From Halioglobus maricola (GTDB taxonomy: Bacteria > Pseudomonadota > Gammaproteobacteria > Pseudomonadales > Halieaceae): a stretch of 64,000 nt of DNA. The stretch spans positions 4,230,501-4,294,500 of the forward strand of contig NZ_CP036422.1 of assembly GCF_009388985.1 (NCBI RefSeq), read 5' to 3'. This document shows, piece after piece, positions 33,739-43,155 of the stretch. Position 1 is the first letter of the stretch. Every line of letters begins with the position of its first letter. The translations under genes were made by a program, and so were the position numbers. Under the pieces are notes generated by a model. It ran no database searches. It saw only the letters and a program-made list of their open reading frames with translations, and had not been told where the DNA came from.

Positions 33739-35652
33739 ATGCAATCATTTTTCGCTCTCCCTCGTCGACGCTTTCGAGGCAAGGTCAGGTTCATTACGCT
33801 GGCACTTGTCGCGTTTTTGTCTGCGTGCCGTATGCCGATAGTGATACAGGGTGAAGGGTTCATCTTTGGCGCCGAATCGAGCGCAATTTATCAGGACGGC
33901 TACGTCCTCGAGATCAATGAAGACTTCCAGCAAACCTTCTGGCCGGTGCCGGCGCCAAGCCATTATTTCGAGAGCTGGAATGCCATCTGCAAGGGCGGGG
34001 ATTTCCTGGAGTGCCCACTGGAGCTGACCGAAGAGGCCTGGGGGCAAGATAGAGAAGTCCCCCTGGACGCTACTTTTCTGCCCGGTTATGCCGGCCCACT
34101 GCAACTCATCGACTATCAGTATTTCTGGAACGAACTCAGCCGTACGCTGACAATTCCGGTCGACAGTATCCAATTGATCGGTGGTGACCCCAGCGCAGCA
34201 CTGCGTGCCTTTGTCGCTCCACCGGGAATGAGCCTGGTGGTTGCCGGCCGGCGAGTGGGTGACAACTTCGAATTCCAGCTACCGGTCAGCCAATACACCG
34301 CTGACGAATTCTGGTTATTCCTGTCGACTCTGGACGAGGAAGGGACCTTGGCCACCGTGGGCTCCGAGTTCGGTAACGACGATTACATGAACCCGGTTAC
34401 CGATTTCAAGCCTCACAGCAAGAACTCACCGTGGACCAATGTCCTTGTTGGCTGCGCCACTGCCAACGATGTGCACAGCCTCTGTTCCATGGAAACCTTA
34501 CCGTACGTCGGAGCGGTCACTGACTCTCCGACCCTTCAAGACGTAATGCACCGCGTGGTTGTTTCCCATGGCTGGATGGGCCAGCGCTTTGCCAACGTTC
34601 TCAAACAGCTCCCCCCGGAGATGTTGAAGATGTTTCGCGGAGTAACCGCCATCGTCATCGGCTCGGAGGTTCGGCCCTCTTTCTTCACACCACTGACCAG
34701 CGCCATCCATATCGACCCGCAAGACTTGTGGCTCACCCCCGCGGAGCGCAACACCATCGACTGGGAACCCGACTTTCGCTCCGGCTTCGGCGCCGCGCTA
34801 AACTTTATCCCTGCGAGCACCTACCTGGCCGGCTCCAATTACGCCTGGTACTCCAGCAGTTCGTACCCTGAGGGCTACACTCGCGGTATGAGCGATATCA
34901 TCTGGCCGCTCGGATATGTCCTGATTCACGAGTTGGCCCACGCCAATGACTACATTCATCCGGCGATCACCCCTGATGCCAGTGGCACACGCACTCCTCT
35001 GGACTATTACTTCTTGCTTAACGGCCAGGACGCCTCCACATCACTGGCCAACACTTACCCGCTCAACTCAGATTTGTTATACCGGGTGGGCAATGTGTTG
35101 TTCCAGGGTGCGGAAGCCAGCGCAGACATTCTGTCTCTATCCGGAGATGCGATTGGCAATGAATTTGCCGCCGACAGTGCAAATGCCTTCTACGCTTATT
35201 CCAACATTTATGAAGACACGGCATCGCTGGTGGAAGAGGTGCTCATGCGCTACTTCTTCGGCCTGAACAAAATGCAGGCGTTTGTTGATGTCCCCATTTC
35301 CGCCGAACCGGTATGCACCGAATACACGGTGCGCTGGGGCAGCGTCAATCGAGCGGCCGTTCCGCAAATCAAAGAGCGCGCCCGATTAGTGTTAAGCACC
35401 ATTCTGGGTGAGGCAGATGTCTCAAAGTATCTCGACGCAGTACCTGAACAGACAAAGCTCCAGACCGGTATCGGCCTGTGTGAGAGCCTCCCGCTGCTGT
35501 CTGCTGGTCCCCTTCAGGACACGCGCCTTGCAGGGCAATATCGCGACCTGAAGAACTTCCCCCGGCGCATGGCCAATCACGAGCGAGCGCATAAAGAGCA
35601 CCGTTCACTTCAGGCCCGACGCAAGGCAGTCGAAGAGCGGCACCAACGCTGA
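33739..35652 (+). CDS. Predicted zinc-metalloprotease lipoprotein, unknown family
   Basis: 637 residues from ATG 33739 (GGAGA upstream; ATG 33721 is also possible). A basic N-region and hydrophobic core end in the lipobox LSAC with Cys30, so a lipoprotein. Near residue 395 is LIHELAHANDYIH, an HExxH zinc-binding motif (H397, E398, H401). The spacing to H407 equals the metzincin HExxHxxGxxH pattern but with Asp404 in place of Gly. Farther on, GNEFAAD (E475, D479) could supply a gluzincin-type third ligand. Several cysteines suggest disulfides. I recognise no named family. It converges on glmS across a strong hairpin. Confidence 0.7.
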   Translation: MQSFFALPRRRFRGKVRFITLALVAFLSACRMPIVIQGEGFIFGAESSAIYQDGYVLEINEDFQQTFWPVPAPSHYFESWNAICKGGDFLECPLELTEEAWGQDREVPLDATFLPGYAGPLQLIDYQYFWNELSRTLTIPVDSIQLIGGDPSAALRAFVAPPGMSLVVAGRRVGDNFEFQLPVSQYTADEFWLFLSTLDEEGTLATVGSEFGNDDYMNPVTDFKPHSKNSPWTNVLVGCATANDVHSLCSMETLPYVGAVTDSPTLQDVMHRVVVSHGWMGQRFANVLKQLPPEMLKMFRGVTAIVIGSEVRPSFFTPLTSAIHIDPQDLWLTPAERNTIDWEPDFRSGFGAALNFIPASTYLAGSNYAWYSSSSYPEGYTRGMSDIIWPLGYVLIHELAHANDYIHPAITPDASGTRTPLDYYFLLNGQDASTSLANTYPLNSDLLYRVGNVLFQGAEASADILSLSGDAIGNEFAADSANAFYAYSNIYEDTASLVEEVLMRYFFGLNKMQAFVDVPISAEPVCTEYTVRWGSVNRAAVPQIKERARLVLSTILGEADVSKYLDAVPEQTKLQTGIGLCESLPLLSAGPLQDTRLAGQYRDLKNFPRRMANHERAHKEHRSLQARRKAVEERHQR

Positions 35653-35662
35653 TGCCCCTCGA

Positions 35663-35688
35663 GAACCGCAGTGCTTGCACTGCGGTTC
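35663..35688. terminator. Perfect 12-bp inverted repeat between convergent genes
   Basis: GAACCGCAGTGC (35663-35674) is the exact reverse complement of GCACTGCGGTTC (35677-35688), with TT between. It lies between the stop codons of the metalloprotease lipoprotein gene and glmS, the usual place for a bidirectional terminator. It lacks a T-tract, so its strength is uncertain. Confidence 0.65.
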
Positions 35689-35692
35689 AGCG

Positions 35693-37522
35693 TCACTCGA
35701 CGGTGACCGACTTCGCCAGGTTGCGCGGCTTGTCAACATCCGTGCCCTTCTGCACCGCCACGTGATAAGACAGTAATTGCAACGCAACCGTGTATACAAT
35801 CGGCTTGGCAACCTCGGGGCAGTGCGGCATCGGCAGCACTTTTATCCGCGGCTCACTGATAAAACCGGCCTGACGGTCAGCGAAAACAAATAACTCTCCA
35901 CCGCGCGAGCGAACTTCTTCCAGATTCGACTTGAGCTTCTCCAACAACTCGTCTCCGGGCGCCACCGCCACAACCGGCATATCATCATCCACCAGAGCCA
36001 GTGGGCCGTGTTTCAGCTCGCCGGCGGGATAGGCCTCGGCGTGGATATAGGAGATTTCCTTAAGCTTCAGTGCGCCCTCCATCGCCACCGGATAGTGGAT
36101 GCCCCGTCCGAGGAAAAGCGAGTGATGCTTGGGAATAAAGGCCTCTGACAGCTGCTTGATATCTGCATCGAGTTCCAGTGTTTGCTGCACAAAATCCGGC
36201 AGCTTTTGCAAAGCGTTCACCAGCTCCTGCTGCTTCTCGGCAGCCATTCCGTTGCGTCTACCGAGCGCAACGGTGAACATCAACAAGGCAACCAACTGGG
36301 TGGTGAAGGCCTTGGTGGAGGCAACCCCGATCTCTGTACCAGCGCGTGTCAGGAACACCAGATCGCTTTCACGTACCAGAGAACTGTTGTCGACATTGGC
36401 GATGACCAGACTACCGACGAAATCATCTGCCCCCGCATCGCGCAACGCTGCAAGGGTGTCTGCCGTTTCGCCAGATTGGGATATGGTCAGTAACAGTGTC
36501 CCTGGATGTTGTACCCGTTTGCGATACCGAAACTCCGAGGCCACTTCCACTTCGCAGGGAATCCCGGCCAGCTCTTCCAGCCAATAGCGCGCTACCATTC
36601 CCGAATGAAAGCTCGTGCCACAGGCGACTATCTGAACCGCCTCGACCCGATCAAAAATGTCTGCGGCACCTTCGCCGAATGCGGAATCCGCTATCTCATG
36701 CCCAGCGGTCGCATTGAACGTCGCCGCTAACGCTCTCGGCTGCTCATAAATCTCTTTGAGCATATAGTGGTCAAAGTCGCCCAGCTCCACTGACTCCTCT
36801 GCTTCGGCAATGCGCGTTTTCTCGCGCCGCACTGGTTCGCCGGCTTCGTCAAAAATGCTGATGGCAGCAGGCGTAATACAAACCATGTCGCCCTCTTCCA
36901 GATAGATAAATCGATCTGTCACCTGGCGCAGGGCCATCTGGTCAGACGCCATAAAATTCTCACCGATACCTATACCGATCACGAGCGGGCTGCCCTGGCG
37001 CGCGCCGACAACCTGTTCAGGATGCTCTCGGTCGATAACGGCAAGTGCGTAGGCACCCTCCAAACGGTTTACCACCGAACGCATTGCCCCCATCAAGTCA
37101 GCGCCATCGGCAAGTGCCTTGTGCAGAAGATGAACTATGACTTCGGAATCTGTCCCGGAGGAGAACTCATACCCCTGCCCCTCCAGCTCTTCACGCAGGG
37201 CCGCATGGTTCTCGATAATGCCATTGTGTACCAGCGCTATCCTGTCGCCCGACACATGCGGATGCGCATTTGCCGCAGACGGCTCACCGTGGGTCGCCCA
37301 ACGAGTGTGGGCAATACCGGTGCAACCATGATGCGGTTGCTGCGCCTGTGCCTTCTCCAGCTCGGCGACCTTGCCCAACTGCTTGTGCAGTAGCAGGTTG
37401 GACTCATTGTCCAGCAAGGCCATGCCCGCCGAGTCATATCCTCGATACTCGAGACGACGCAGGCCCTCGAGCAGGATTTCACTAACTTCGCGCCGCGTAG
37501 CGGCCGCCACAATACCGCACAT
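35693..37522 (-). CDS. glmS: Glutamine-fructose-6-phosphate aminotransferase (isomerizing)
   Basis: Makes glucosamine 6-phosphate from fructose 6-phosphate and glutamine for peptidoglycan and LPS. 609 residues. The N-terminal glutaminase begins MCGIVAA (Cys is the nucleophile after Met removal). The two SIS isomerase domains contain ACGTSFHSGMVARYW and SQSGETADTLAALR, and the protein ends LAKSVTVE as in other GlmS. It starts one base after the glmU stop, so glmU-glmS is a tight operon and the two act in succession toward UDP-GlcNAc (via GlmM). Confidence 0.97.
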   Translation of the reverse strand: MCGIVAAATRREVSEILLEGLRRLEYRGYDSAGMALLDNESNLLLHKQLGKVAELEKAQAQQPHHGCTGIAHTRWATHGEPSAANAHPHVSGDRIALVHNGIIENHAALREELEGQGYEFSSGTDSEVIVHLLHKALADGADLMGAMRSVVNRLEGAYALAVIDREHPEQVVGARQGSPLVIGIGIGENFMASDQMALRQVTDRFIYLEEGDMVCITPAAISIFDEAGEPVRREKTRIAEAEESVELGDFDHYMLKEIYEQPRALAATFNATAGHEIADSAFGEGAADIFDRVEAVQIVACGTSFHSGMVARYWLEELAGIPCEVEVASEFRYRKRVQHPGTLLLTISQSGETADTLAALRDAGADDFVGSLVIANVDNSSLVRESDLVFLTRAGTEIGVASTKAFTTQLVALLMFTVALGRRNGMAAEKQQELVNALQKLPDFVQQTLELDADIKQLSEAFIPKHHSLFLGRGIHYPVAMEGALKLKEISYIHAEAYPAGELKHGPLALVDDDMPVVAVAPGDELLEKLKSNLEEVRSRGGELFVFADRQAGFISEPRIKVLPMPHCPEVAKPIVYTVALQLLSYHVAVQKGTDVDKPRNLAKSVTVE

Positions 37523-37523
37523 G

Positions 37524-38894
37524 CTATTCGTCTCCGCCCGCTTTGGTCGGCCGCTTCCAGCCCTGAATATTGCGCTGTTTGGCCCGGCTCACCGCCAATT
37601 CGTCCGCTGCTACCGCCCTCGTGACCGTGGACCCGGCGCCGATGAATCCACCGTCTTCGATGGACAGCGGCGCCACCAGAGTACTGTTGGAACCTACGAA
37701 GACCCCGTCACCCATGCTCGTCTTGTGTTTGTTCACGCCATCGTAGTTGCAGGTAATCGTGCCCGCGCCGATGTTAACGCCCGCCCCCATCTCGCAATCG
37801 CCCACGTAGGACAAGTGGTTGATCTTGCTACCGGCACCGATTTTCGCTTTTTTGGTCTCGACAAAATTGCCAACTCTTGCCCCTGCCGCAAGCTCTGTTC
37901 CAGGGCGCAAGCGGGCATAGGGACCAACATTGGCCTCAGCACCAACAGACACATCCTCGAGGTGACTCATAGCGTGAATATGTGCTCCGGCCTCCACGGT
38001 CGTGTTTTTCACTACACAGTTAGGGCCAACTTTCACACCATCACCCAATTTGACTACACCCTCGAAGACCACGTTCACATCGATAAAAACGTCATGACCG
38101 CAAACGAGTTCTCCGCGGATATCCAGCCGCGAGACGTCGGCAACGGCCACGCCCTCAAGCAGCAAAGCTTCCCCCCGGCGGCGCTGAAACTCACGCTCAA
38201 CCCGATTCAGCTGGACCCGGTCGTTCACGCCGAGCACCTCCAGTTCCGAGGAGGCAATACAGCTGGCCACGGCACGGCCATCAGCCACAGCCAATGACAG
38301 CACGTCCGGCAGGTAGTACTCACCCTGGGCATTTTCATTGCCCACCCGTGGCAGGTAGGCCTGCAAATCGACAGCCGGCACCGCCATGACGCCGGTATTA
38401 ATCTCGTCGATGGCCAGCTCTGCCTGACTGGCATCCTTGTGCTCGACCACAGACAAGAGCTTGCCGGTATTGTCCCGAAGAATACGGCCCAGACCCGCGG
38501 GGCTCGCTACCCTGGCGGTGAGTACCGCAGGGGCGGTGGTCGCCGCTGAAACCAGTTCAGACAAGGTTTCGGCGCGGATCAACGGTACATCGCCGTAGAG
38601 CACCAGCACCGTGCTGTCGCTGCCGATGTGCGGCAAGGCCTGAAGGACAGCGTGGCCAGTGCCCTTCTGCTCGGTCTGAGTGACCCAGTTGATCGCAGCG
38701 TCATCAACAGCCTGCATGACATCTTCCGCACCGTGGCCAACCACCACGTGCACCGCCCTGGGTGACAGGGCCCTGGCGGTGTCCACTACACGTTGCAGCA
38801 TCGGCCGCCCGGCAACCGGATGCAAAACTTTGGGCAATTGAGATTTCATACGGGAGCCCTTGCCCGCAGCGAGAATAACGATTTCGAGGTTCAT
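37524..38894 (-). CDS. glmU: Bifunctional GlcNAc-1-phosphate uridylyltransferase / glucosamine-1-phosphate acetyltransferase
   Basis: Acetylates glucosamine 1-phosphate and then makes UDP-GlcNAc. 456 residues from ATG 38894. The N-terminal nucleotidyltransferase opens MNLEIVILAAGKGSRMKS. The C-terminal left-handed beta-helix shows hexapeptide repeats (VKNTTVEAGAHIHAMSHLED, IGAGTITCNYDGVNKHKT). The longer reading adds ten residues without a ribosome site. In Pseudomonas glmU follows atpC closely; here about 13.7 kb intervene. Confidence 0.97.
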   Translation of the reverse strand: MNLEIVILAAGKGSRMKSQLPKVLHPVAGRPMLQRVVDTARALSPRAVHVVVGHGAEDVMQAVDDAAINWVTQTEQKGTGHAVLQALPHIGSDSTVLVLYGDVPLIRAETLSELVSAATTAPAVLTARVASPAGLGRILRDNTGKLLSVVEHKDASQAELAIDEINTGVMAVPAVDLQAYLPRVGNENAQGEYYLPDVLSLAVADGRAVASCIASSELEVLGVNDRVQLNRVEREFQRRRGEALLLEGVAVADVSRLDIRGELVCGHDVFIDVNVVFEGVVKLGDGVKVGPNCVVKNTTVEAGAHIHAMSHLEDVSVGAEANVGPYARLRPGTELAAGARVGNFVETKKAKIGAGSKINHLSYVGDCEMGAGVNIGAGTITCNYDGVNKHKTSMGDGVFVGSNSTLVAPLSIEDGGFIGAGSTVTRAVAADELAVSRAKQRNIQGWKRPTKAGGDE

Positions 38895-38943
38895 TGAAAA
38901 TATCCATGAGGCGGCCAGACTCAAGCCGCCTGTCAGTGTTTTT

Positions 38944-38973
38944 TTGACATATAACGTTGATTAAGCGCATATT
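38944..38973 (+). promoter_or_regulatory. Promoter for the TrmB-family regulator
   Basis: Perfect -35 TTGACA (38944-38949), an 18-base spacer and CATATT (38968-38973), about 50 bases before the regulator start, in an AT-rich divergent region shared with glmU. An inverted repeat GGCGGC/GCCGCC (38910-38915 and 38925-38930) lies nearer glmU and could fold in its leader. Confidence 0.6.
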
Positions 38974-39026
38974 ACTTATAGCTTTTATCAATACAACGCC
39001 TTTTGTCATAAGAAAATTGACAACGT

Positions 39027-39767
39027 ATGAAATACGACAGCCTCCAACAGATAGGCCTCGACAAGCGGGAAATCAAAATCTACCGGGCTCTGCTCAGGCT
39101 GGGCCCTGCATCCATTCGTGATGTCGCAACCGAGGCGGGGGTGAACCGGGGCTCAACCTACGAGACCCTCAAACAACTGGCCACCAAGGGCGTTGTCAAT
39201 TACCTGCCCCGAGGCAAGCGGCGCGTCTTCCAGGCCGAAGAGCCAGAGCAATTGCTGCAGTTAGGCGAACGGCGCCAACAGGCGCTTTCCCAGGCCATGG
39301 AGCAGCTGCGCACGGAAGTCATACCCGAGCTCAAGCAATCCCAGGGCAAGTTCAGCCCCGGCAATGTTCGGTTCTATGAAGGAGACGACGGTGTCGAGCT
39401 GGTGTTGCGGGATATTCTTGACAGCACAGCCAGTGACCCCGAACGCGGCTACTCGGTCATCTCGACCAAAACCTTGCGCGAGCACCTCTATCGGCCCTTT
39501 CCAAATTTCACCCGTCAGCGCGAGGCGAGGGGCATCCGAGTGCGCGTTCTTGCCGTCGGTGAGGGTGGTGACGAGGCGGAATACGCAGAGCGCAAGTGGC
39601 TGCCGGCACCCGACACCAGTGACGCTTCCTATATTGCGATCTACCCCCCGAAAGTCGCGATGATTACACTGGCGGAAAAAAACTACCCGGTGGTTGTCAT
39701 TATCGATTCAGCGGCGATTGCTTCCACCCAGCAGATCCTGTTCAACACCCTGTGGGAGCTGTTGTAA
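39027..39767 (+). CDS. TrmB-family transcriptional regulator
   Basis: 246 residues. The N-terminal winged helix (about 8-70, LDKREIKIYRALLRLGPASIRDVATEAGVNRG... through LPRGKRRVFQAEEP) is typical of TrmB proteins. A coiled linker leads to a C-terminal ligand-sensing part (VRFYEGDDGVELVLRDIL, PPKVAMITLAEKNYPVVVII). It stands alone upstream of and in the same direction as aguB-aguA, which suggests it could control agmatine use or amino-sugar genes such as the divergent glmU; neither is shown by the sequence. In archaea, TrmB proteins sense sugars. Confidence 0.8.
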   Translation: MKYDSLQQIGLDKREIKIYRALLRLGPASIRDVATEAGVNRGSTYETLKQLATKGVVNYLPRGKRRVFQAEEPEQLLQLGERRQQALSQAMEQLRTEVIPELKQSQGKFSPGNVRFYEGDDGVELVLRDILDSTASDPERGYSVISTKTLREHLYRPFPNFTRQREARGIRVRVLAVGEGGDEAEYAERKWLPAPDTSDASYIAIYPPKVAMITLAEKNYPVVVIIDSAAIASTQQILFNTLWELL

Positions 39768-39858
39768 CCACAGGCTCGCGATAACCCCTTGGTGGTAATC
39801 CAGAACCCGCTATTTTCTTCTATGCTTTAACCGATCCATTCAGCCGCCGGGAAAATTC

Positions 39859-40737
39859 ATGAGCCGTACTGTTACCTTCGCCGCCACGCAACTGACCATC
39901 AGTTGGGATATAGACGCCAATCTCGCCAAAGCCGAACAGGCTGTCCGCGATGCACACGAAGCCGGAGCCCAGGTAATCCTGCTCCAGGAGCTGTTTGAGG
40001 CGCCCTATTTTTGCAAAACGCAGCAGTATCGCTACCTCGACCTGGCCAAGCCGCGCGTCGGCAATCCACTTATTGAACGCTTCGCCCGGCTGGCCGCAGA
40101 ACTACAGGTGGTACTGCCCATCAGTTACTACGAGCGCGATACCAATACGTTCTTTAATTCCCTGGTGATGATCGACGCAGATGGCACGGTCCTGGATAAC
40201 TACCGCAAGACCCACATCCCGGACGGCCCGGGCTATTGTGAGAAATTCTATTTCACTCCCGGGGACACCGGATTCAAGGTATGGAAAACCCGCTACGGAG
40301 TCTTTGGGGCAGGTATTTGTTGGGACCAGTGGTTTCCCGAAACTGCTCGTTGTTGTGCCCTGATGGGTGCAGAAGCGATGTTCTACCCCACCGCTATCGG
40401 CACTGAACCCCAAGATCCAACTCTCGATTCCAGCGGCCATTGGCAACGCGTCATGCAGGGCCATTCTGCCGCTAACGTGCTGCCAGTCATCGCCTCAAAC
40501 CGGATCGGCGTAGAGGAAGACGACGGCATCACCACCACCTTCTATGGCTCCTCATTCATTACCGACCACACCGGCGAGAAAATTGCTGAAGCTGGACGCG
40601 ATGAGGAAAAAATCCTGATCGCCGAAATCGACCTGGACGCGACGGCGGAATACCGCCAGGCGTGGGGGCTATTCCGTGACCGCCGGCCGGAGCTGTACAA
40701 CCCCATCGCCAGCCTGGCCTGCGGCGACAATACATGA
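39859..40737 (+). CDS. aguB: N-carbamoylputrescine amidase
   Basis: Hydrolyses N-carbamoylputrescine to putrescine, CO2 and ammonia. 292 residues of the nitrilase superfamily. The catalytic Glu-Lys-Cys triad is visible in ILLQELFEAPYF, YRKTHIPDGPGY and GAGICWDQWFPE. The length and the YFCKTQQ motif separate it from other nitrilases. It overlaps aguA by four bases (ATGA), and aguA makes its substrate. Confidence 0.96.
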   Translation: MSRTVTFAATQLTISWDIDANLAKAEQAVRDAHEAGAQVILLQELFEAPYFCKTQQYRYLDLAKPRVGNPLIERFARLAAELQVVLPISYYERDTNTFFNSLVMIDADGTVLDNYRKTHIPDGPGYCEKFYFTPGDTGFKVWKTRYGVFGAGICWDQWFPETARCCALMGAEAMFYPTAIGTEPQDPTLDSSGHWQRVMQGHSAANVLPVIASNRIGVEEDDGITTTFYGSSFITDHTGEKIAEAGRDEEKILIAEIDLDATAEYRQAWGLFRDRRPELYNPIASLACGDNT

Positions 40738-41822
40738 GCGCAACGCTGACCAGCACCCCGCGGGCTGATGGCTTCCGCATGCCCGGAGAACACGAGCCGC
40801 AACAGGCCGTGGTGATGGCCTGGCCAGAACGCAGCGACAACTGGCGCAATAATGCCGGCCCGGCCCAGCAAGCGTTCACCGCTGTCGCCTCTGCAATCGT
40901 GGCGGAAACCCCAGTAAAAATGTGCGTTTCAGCAGGCCAGGCTCATAACGCCCGGGCCATGCTACCTAATGAAGTCGAGTTGCTCGAGATCCCCTGCAAC
41001 GACAGCTGGATGCGCGATATCGGCCCCAGCTACGTTGTGAACAATAAGGGAGCCGTACGCGGGGTGGACTGGCACTTCAATGCCTGGGGCGGGGAGGTAA
41101 ATGGTCTCTATGAGGATTGGTCGCTGGACGAGGCGCTGGCTTCGTCCTTGCTGAGGGCACGCGGCGAAGATCGCTATCGCGCTCCGCTGGTACTCGAGGG
41201 TGGCTCGATCCACGTGGACGGCGAAGGCACCTGCATTACCACCGCTGAGTGCCTGCTGCACCCCGGTCGCAATCCGCAATTGGGGCAGGCCGACATCGAA
41301 GCTCTGCTCAGAGACTATCTCAACGTAGACACCTTTTTCTGGCTGCCGCTGGGTGTGGTCAACGACGAAACCGATGGCCACATCGATAATATCCTGCACA
41401 TCGCTCGCCCTGGCGAAGTCCTGCTGACCTGGTGCGACGACCCGGCAGATCCCGTTTACAACATCTGTCGCGATGCGCTCGCTGTGCTGAGCGCGCAACC
41501 AGATGCCGCTGGGCGCGAACTGACGGTACACAAACTGCCGCTGCCCGGGCCTCTGTTCATGTCTGCAGAGGAGGCCGCTGGCATTCAGCTGTCAGACAAT
41601 ATGGTGCGCGAGCCAGGGGAAAGGCTGGCTGGGTCCTATGCCAATTTCCTCATCACCAACGCCAGGGTGGTATTTCCCCTGTTAGATGCCGCCACCGACG
41701 ACGCAGCGCGGGCGATCTTGGAGAGGGTATTTCCTGAACATGAAGTGGTGGGCATCCCCGGGCGAGAGATACTGCTTGGCGGCGGCAATATCCACTGTAT
41801 TACCCAACAGATTCCAGCCTGA
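40734..41822 (+). CDS. aguA: Agmatine deiminase
   Basis: Converts agmatine to N-carbamoylputrescine and ammonia, the first step of the AguA/AguB route from arginine to putrescine. 362 residues of the guanidino-modifying pentein fold. It shows CNDSWMRDIGPSYVVN, VLEGGSIHVDGEGTC, NDETDGHIDNI and the C-terminal catalytic Cys in GGGNIHCITQQ. It converges on a glycosyltransferase gene 12 bases away with no terminator between. Confidence 0.97.
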   Translation: MSATLTSTPRADGFRMPGEHEPQQAVVMAWPERSDNWRNNAGPAQQAFTAVASAIVAETPVKMCVSAGQAHNARAMLPNEVELLEIPCNDSWMRDIGPSYVVNNKGAVRGVDWHFNAWGGEVNGLYEDWSLDEALASSLLRARGEDRYRAPLVLEGGSIHVDGEGTCITTAECLLHPGRNPQLGQADIEALLRDYLNVDTFFWLPLGVVNDETDGHIDNILHIARPGEVLLTWCDDPADPVYNICRDALAVLSAQPDAAGRELTVHKLPLPGPLFMSAEEAAGIQLSDNMVREPGERLAGSYANFLITNARVVFPLLDAATDDAARAILERVFPEHEVVGIPGREILLGGGNIHCITQQIPA

Positions 41823-41834
41823 AACCGACCACTG

Positions 41835-43052
41835 TCACTTTTTCGCCCGCGCGATTACCTCGATCTCTTCCACTGCTGCTTGCAAGGCCTGCTCCTGATT
41901 GAAACCGGCATACTTTGCAGCGAAGGCGTGAGCTGCCGCCGCAATAGAGGGGTCAGTAGCAACACGATCAAACGCTTCCCTGATGGCGTCCGCATTCCCC
42001 AGATTCGCCGACACCCCGGCACCCAATCGCTCGGTATTGATTGCCGTCAGATTTTGCTCGACATGGGCGGGCAATTGCAGAATCGGCTTGCCCGCAAGTA
42101 GAAGGTTAGCGGTACTGCCATGGCCTGAGTGCAATACCGCCATATCACACTGATGGCGAGCCTGTTCCATATCGAGCGGTGTGCTGACAATACGCATATT
42201 TTCGCCCTGCCAACGGTGCACATCAAAATCTCCAGCGAGATACGCCAGTACCGTGCAACCGCTGCACTGCATGTGGTCCAGCAGGCGTGGCAGCCCGCGA
42301 AAGGGCTTGAGATAAGCGAAGACGCGAGGCCCATCAACCGCAGGCCAATCTGGGGCAACTCCCTGCAGGTCTGACCAGATGCCACAGTAGCGCGTCCTTC
42401 CGTCGAGCACTGCTGCCCGCTGCGGATAGTGGTCCAATTCGGCGAAGGTGCCCAGCAAGTTGGCGTCAGTTCGCTGGTACAGTTCCCCAAGCCCCAGCAG
42501 CGGCGCTTCTCCTTGAAGCGCTAGCTGTCGATTTACGGTTTCCGTGACCTCCGCCTCGGTTTGCTGCAGGCGCTCTGGGTAGTGATCTTCCCAGGGTCGA
42601 ATGTCAGGCAAGGGCGATATGTTTGGCGGGCACACAAAGCCGGTCCCAACATTGACCCTGGCAATATCCAGGCCCTGTAACGCTATCTGGGAAAACGGCG
42701 AGTAATCCTGAACTACTACATCCGGGCGCACCAGTTCGAACAGGTTCCTCCATCCCCGAACCAGCCCGCCCAGAAGGCGTGCATCTGCCGCACCCGCGTT
42801 GTAGAGAATATCCGCAAATGTGGCGGCTTCGCGGATTTTCCCCTCTACCGCTGAAACCGAAACCATCGGGGCGGGCATTACCCGCATGGAAGCCGGTAAT
42901 GCGTCTATTCGACTGAAATCGCGAACAGCAAAAAACACCTCATGCCCGCGCGCCTCAAGCGATTGGGCCAGGGGTCGTAACCTGGCAAGATGGCCCAGGT
43001 CTGCACCAAAATCCCAGGCTAGCAGTACTCGCAGGGAGGAATTATTGCCCAT
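41835..43052 (-). CDS. GT1-type (MGT/YjiC-like) glycosyltransferase
   Basis: 405 residues with a GT-B fold. The N-terminal half has the acceptor-domain pattern WDFGADLGHLARLRPLAQSLEARGHEV. The C-terminal half has the nucleotide-sugar-binding stretch VLHSGHGSTANLLLAGKPIL followed by PAHVEQNLTA, resembling the UGT/macrolide glycosyltransferase donor motif. It probably transfers a sugar to a small or lipid acceptor; donor and acceptor unknown. It faces left, away from the rightward sugar-gene set that starts 100 bases upstream of it, sharing an AT-rich divergent control region. Confidence 0.8.
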   Translation of the reverse strand: MGNNSSLRVLLAWDFGADLGHLARLRPLAQSLEARGHEVFFAVRDFSRIDALPASMRVMPAPMVSVSAVEGKIREAATFADILYNAGAADARLLGGLVRGWRNLFELVRPDVVVQDYSPFSQIALQGLDIARVNVGTGFVCPPNISPLPDIRPWEDHYPERLQQTEAEVTETVNRQLALQGEAPLLGLGELYQRTDANLLGTFAELDHYPQRAAVLDGRTRYCGIWSDLQGVAPDWPAVDGPRVFAYLKPFRGLPRLLDHMQCSGCTVLAYLAGDFDVHRWQGENMRIVSTPLDMEQARHQCDMAVLHSGHGSTANLLLAGKPILQLPAHVEQNLTAINTERLGAGVSANLGNADAIREAFDRVATDPSIAAAAHAFAAKYAGFNQEQALQAAVEEIEVIARAKK

Positions 43053-43155
43053 TGCATGGCCTTATAAAGCATGGTTATATCGTGTAATAGCTAAAAGTAA
43101 TGTTAATTGCTTAAGATATAAACCAAAGATCGCACTTCTTTACAGGGGGAACGCA

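Noticed and set aside
37371..38297. 308-codon plus-strand frame opposite glmU and the start of glmS
   Set aside because: Antisense shadow of highly conserved genes; no ribosome site or domain.
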